64,000 nt of DNA from Pseudomonadota bacterium (GTDB taxonomy: Bacteria > Campylobacterota > Campylobacteria > Campylobacterales > Sulfurospirillaceae). Made by a program: the position numbers and the translations under genes. This document shows positions 61,508 through 64,000 of the stretch, in pieces. The stretch lies in contig JAGDMU010000001.1 in NCBI GenBank assembly GCA_017860615.1, forward strand, positions 224,617 to 288,616, in the 5' to 3' direction. The notes under the pieces were generated by a model. That model was given only the letters and a program-made list of their open reading frames with translations, had not been told where the DNA came from and did not search any database. The number at the start of each line of letters is the position of its first letter. The stretch's first letter is position 1.

Positions 61508-62380
61508 ATGAGCATATTGATTGATAAAAATACAAAAGTCATCGTTCAAGGTTTTACGGGTAAAGAGGGTAGTTTTCATGCTGAGCAATGTTTAGCGTAT
61601 GGTACTAAAATTGTGGGTGGTGTAACACCAGGTAAAGGTGGAACAACGCATCTTGGTCAACCTGTCTTTAACACTGTTCGAGAAGCCGTTCTAGCAACAG
61701 GAGCAACAGTCAGTATGGTTTTTGTTCCACCTGCCTTTGTGGGTGATGCTGTTTTAGAAGCAGCGGATGCTGGCATTGAACTCTCTGTGATCATCACAGA
61801 AGGTTCACCCGTACGTGATATGCAACGAGCAAAAGCGTATGCTGTTAAAAAAGGGATGAAAACCATTGGACCAAACTGTCCTGGAATTATCACCGCAGAA
61901 GAGTGTAAAATCGGCATTATGCCTGGTTCCATTTTCAAAAAAGGTAACATCGGGTTAATTAGTAAATCGGGTACATTGACGTATGAAGGTGCAAACCAAG
62001 TGTGCAATGAAGGCTTTGGTATTACCACAGCGGTTGGAATTGGTGGAGATCCTATTATAGGGCTTTCTTACTTACAACTTTTACCTCTTTTTGAAGCAGA
62101 CCCTGAGACAGAAGCCATTGTGATGATTGGCGAGATCGGAGGTGATCTTGAGATTCAAGCGGCTAAATTTATTAAAGAGCATATTAAAAAGCCTGTTGTT
62201 GCTTTTATCGCAGGTCAGACTGCACCTAAAGGTAAACGTATGGGACATGCTGGTGCGATTGTCAGTGGTAGTGCAGGCACTGCTGCTGAAAAGATGGATG
62301 CACTGAGCAAAGCAGGTGTACATGTCGTAAAATCTCCTGCTGAAATCGGAAAAAAGATAGCGGAAGTGTTAAAAAAATAA
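61508..62380 (+). CDS. sucD: Succinate-CoA ligase (ADP-forming) alpha subunit
   Basis: The 290-residue SucD has [45 protein letters not shown] for CoA binding, [40 protein letters not shown], and the active-site phosphohistidine in [21 protein letters not shown] sequence ([16 protein letters not shown]). It forms the enzyme with SucC and yields succinyl-CoA for 2-oxoglutarate synthesis, or ATP in the oxidative direction. Confidence 0.97.
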   Translation: MSILIDKNTKVIVQGFTGKEGSFHAEQCLAYGTKIVGGVTPGKGGTTHLGQPVFNTVREAVLATGATVSMVFVPPAFVGDAVLEAADAGIELSVIITEGSPVRDMQRAKAYAVKKGMKTIGPNCPGIITAEECKIGIMPGSIFKKGNIGLISKSGTLTYEGANQVCNEGFGITTAVGIGGDPIIGLSYLQLLPLFEADPETEAIVMIGEIGGDLEIQAAKFIKEHIKKPVVAFIAGQTAPKGKRMGHAGAIVSGSAGTAAEKMDALSKAGVHVVKSPAEIGKKIAEVLKK

Positions 62381-62394
62381 GAATAATTAAGTGT

Positions 62395-62424
62395 GCTAGA
62401 TGGTGCACTATTGTACAATCTAGC
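62395..62424 (+). other. Hairpin in the sucD-oorD gap
   Basis: GCTAGAT (62395-62401) pairs with ATCTAGC (62418-62424), and the inner GTGCA pairs with TGTAC (one wobble) after one G-A mismatch, leaving the loop CTAT. No T run follows, so a plain terminator is unlikely. An RNA processing or stability element, or an attenuator, within the TCA operon is possible. The rest of the gap carries the oorD ribosome site. Confidence 0.5.
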
Positions 62425-62475
62425 CACTATTAATATTACATTGTGAAGAAAAGATATGATAAAGGAGAGAGAAGA

Positions 62476-62793
62476 ATGGGTTTAATTACCGCTCCAAGCA
62501 ATACACCAGTATGGGTTAACGTCTCTAGGTGTAAAGCTTGTGATATTTGTGTCAGTATGTGTCCAGCAGGTGTTTTGGCGATGGTTCAAGCACCAAACTC
62601 GACACTAGGATCGATGATAGAGGTTGTTGTTCCAGATGCCTGTATTGGATGTAGGGATTGTGAATTGCATTGTCCTGATTTTGCTATTTACGTAGCAGAT
62701 AAAAGTGAATTTAAGTTTGCTAAGCTTTCGGAAGCCTCTAAAGAGAGAGCTGAGAAAGTGAAACAAAATAAATTTAAAAAACTGACTGCATAA
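62476..62793 (+). CDS. oorD: 2-oxoglutarate:acceptor oxidoreductase, delta (ferredoxin-like) subunit
   Basis: The 105-residue protein is a ferredoxin domain with two 4Fe-4S motifs, CKACDICVSMCPAG and CIGCRDCELHCPD. It passes electrons from the thiamine diphosphate core (OorAB) to the acceptor. ATG at 62476 follows AAAGGAGAG; an earlier GTG at 62443 has no site. It is seven bases or so before oorA in the order oorDAB known from Helicobacter and Campylobacter. Confidence 0.95.
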   Translation: MGLITAPSNTPVWVNVSRCKACDICVSMCPAGVLAMVQAPNSTLGSMIEVVVPDACIGCRDCELHCPDFAIYVADKSEFKFAKLSEASKERAEKVKQNKFKKLTA

Positions 62794-62802
62794 GGATCAT
62801 TG

Positions 62803-63936
62803 ATGGCAAGAGAAGTAATATCAAGCGGCAATGCCTTAGTAGCAAAAGCGGCAGTTGAATGTGGATGTAAATTTTTTGGAGGGTATCCTATTACGCCTTC
62901 AAGTGAAATTGCAGAAGATTTAAGCAAACTCCTCCCAAAAGTGGGTGGAAAATTTATTCAAATGGAAGATGAAATTGCAGGTATCTGTGTTTCATTAGGT
63001 GCTTCTATGAGCGGTACTAAGTCTATGACGGCATCATCAGGTCCTGGAATCTCTCTCAAATCGGAACAAATTGGATACAGCTTTATCACAGAAGTTCCTT
63101 TGGTGATTGTTAACGTTATGCGTGGTGGTCCATCTACGGGTCTTCCAACACGTGTTTCCCAAGCAGACATTGGACAAGCAAAATACCCAACACACGGTGA
63201 TTTCGCCTCTATTTCACTCTGCCCAGGCAGTCTTGAAGAAGCTTATACTGAAACCATCAGAGCATTTAACATTGCTGAAAAATACATGACACCTGTTTTT
63301 GTTCTCTTAGATGAAACACTTGGACATATGCATGGAAAAGCGATTCTTCCTGATCTTGCAGAGGTTGAAAAGAGTGTTGTAAAACGTGCTGAATTTACGG
63401 GTGATCCAAAAGATTATAAACCTTACGCAGCAGGTCCAACAGAACCAGCGGTATTGAACCCTTTCTTTAAAGGCTACCACTACCATGTAACGGGACTTCA
63501 TCATGGTGACATGGGCTTCCCAACGGAAGATGGTGCTATGTGTGAATATAATATTGAGCGTTTGGTCAATAAAATCAATACAAAATCTGATGATCTTGTG
63601 CATTATGAAGAGTTTATGCTTGATGATGCTGATGTCTGTATTATCGCGTATGGAAGTATCAGCCGTGGTGCGAAAGAAGCGGTTATGAAACTTCGAAATG
63701 ATGGCATCAAAGCAGGTCTGTTTAGACCAATTACACTCTGGCCAAGTCCTGTTGCAAAGCTTCAAGAAATCGGTAAAAAATTCAAAAAAATCATGGTAAC
63801 TGAACTTAATATGGGACAGTACTTAGAAGAGATTCAACGTGTTATGAAACGAGATGATTTTGCGACATTGCACAAAGCAAATGGTCGCCCAATCGCTCCA
63901 TTAGAAATGGTTGCTAAAGTTAAGGAGATGATGTAA
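62803..63936 (+). CDS. oorA: 2-oxoglutarate:acceptor oxidoreductase, alpha subunit
   Basis: The 377-residue subunit has the pyruvate:ferredoxin oxidoreductase alpha-domain features: SSGNALVAKAAVECGCKFFGGYPITPSSEIAEDLSKLLP, FIQMEDEIAGICVSLGASMSGTKSMTASSGPGISLKSEQIGYSF and VMRGGPSTGLPTRVSQADIGQAKYPTHGDF. It converts 2-oxoglutarate to succinyl-CoA with OorBCD. ATG at 62803 follows AAGG; the TTG just before is less likely. It overlaps oorB by one base. Confidence 0.96.
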   Translation: MAREVISSGNALVAKAAVECGCKFFGGYPITPSSEIAEDLSKLLPKVGGKFIQMEDEIAGICVSLGASMSGTKSMTASSGPGISLKSEQIGYSFITEVPLVIVNVMRGGPSTGLPTRVSQADIGQAKYPTHGDFASISLCPGSLEEAYTETIRAFNIAEKYMTPVFVLLDETLGHMHGKAILPDLAEVEKSVVKRAEFTGDPKDYKPYAAGPTEPAVLNPFFKGYHYHVTGLHHGDMGFPTEDGAMCEYNIERLVNKINTKSDDLVHYEEFMLDDADVCIIAYGSISRGAKEAVMKLRNDGIKAGLFRPITLWPSPVAKLQEIGKKFKKIMVTELNMGQYLEEIQRVMKRDDFATLHKANGRPIAPLEMVAKVKEMM

Positions 63937-64000
63937 TGGCATTTAATTACGATAAATATCTACGTGTAGATAAAATGCCAACCTTATGGTGTTGGGGTTG
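63936..64000 (+). CDS. oorB: 2-oxoglutarate:acceptor oxidoreductase, beta subunit (start only)
   Basis: Only the first 21 codons are in the window: MAFNYDKYLRVDKMPTLWCWG, the normal OorB N-terminus with the first Cys of the TPP-subunit cluster motif (Trp-Cys-Trp-Gly-Cys). AAGGAG lies before the ATG, and the start overlaps the oorA stop (TAATG). The gene continues past base 64000. Confidence 0.92.
   Translation, partial: MAFNYDKYLRVDKMPTLWCWG

Overview
The window reads as a chromosome segment of a free-living, flagellated, hydrogen-oxidising member of the Campylobacterota, most likely Sulfurospirillum or a close relative. The basis is AT-rich DNA, gene orders known from Campylobacter (flaG-fliD-fliS; rsmD-flgI-flgM-flgK; fliP next to glmU-coaBC; icd-mdh-sucC-sucD-oorDAB), a Wolinella/Sulfurospirillum-type hydABCDE hydrogenase operon, monomeric isocitrate dehydrogenase and NikR. 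No tRNA, rRNA, CRISPR array or intact mobile element was seen, and no gene-free stretch exceeds 300 bases.

Layout. 1-1.4 kb: end of a sodium/solute symporter. 1.4-9.2 kb: flagellar genes in two divergent groups, flaG-fliD-fliS-(fliT-like) leftward and (hypothetical)-rsmD-flgI-rod-binding protein-flgM-flgN-flgK rightward, with candidate sigma-28 and sigma-54 promoters. 9.2-18.8 kb: a mixed rightward run (orphan ABC permease, TIGR02757 protein, SulP transporter plus tautomerase, atpB, thiE, gatB, gpsA, a GH3 protein and a dihydroorotase-like protein, the last two lacking catalytic residues). 18.8-24.6 kb: leftward truA, lptF-like, prepilin peptidase, an unknown gene, coaBC and glmU. 24.7-32.7 kb: fliP, a mutarotase, an HxlR/flavodoxin-quinone reductase pair, DUF4010 and YgiQ proteins, pgi and a TerB-like gene. 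32.8-44.4 kb: hydrogenase island with TetR-hupS-hupL (cytoplasmic type), hydABCDE (periplasmic, membrane-bound), hypF and nikR. 44.5-48.7 kb: leftward accessory genes (APC permease, TonB receptor with a Fur-box-like site, transposase-like protein). 48.8-52.3 kb: hypBCDEA maturation operon. 52.4-56.9 kb: acetyltransferase, HAD phosphatase, AsmA-like protein and MltG. 57-64 kb: TCA-cycle genes icd, mdh, sucCD, oorDAB.

How it fits together. HydABC would oxidise H2 in the periplasm and pass electrons to quinone. HydD would process HydB, the Hyp proteins build the NiFe(CN)2CO centre, and NikR would set nickel supply. HupSL looks cytoplasmic: its small subunit has Asn in place of one expected proximal-cluster Cys, and its large subunit ends right at the last active-site Cys motif, so it would need no protease. 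The TetR regulator is translationally coupled to hupS, and a palindrome in front of hydA is a candidate target.

The most striking anomaly is that four conserved genes (atpB, gatB, pgi, hypC) each carry one small out-of-frame internal deletion. In atpB, gatB and pgi the junction bases make sense in both reading frames, as expected from loss of DNA between short direct repeats. Since atpB and gatB are normally indispensable, repeat collapse in the assembly or mixed cell populations is more likely than four true pseudogenes.
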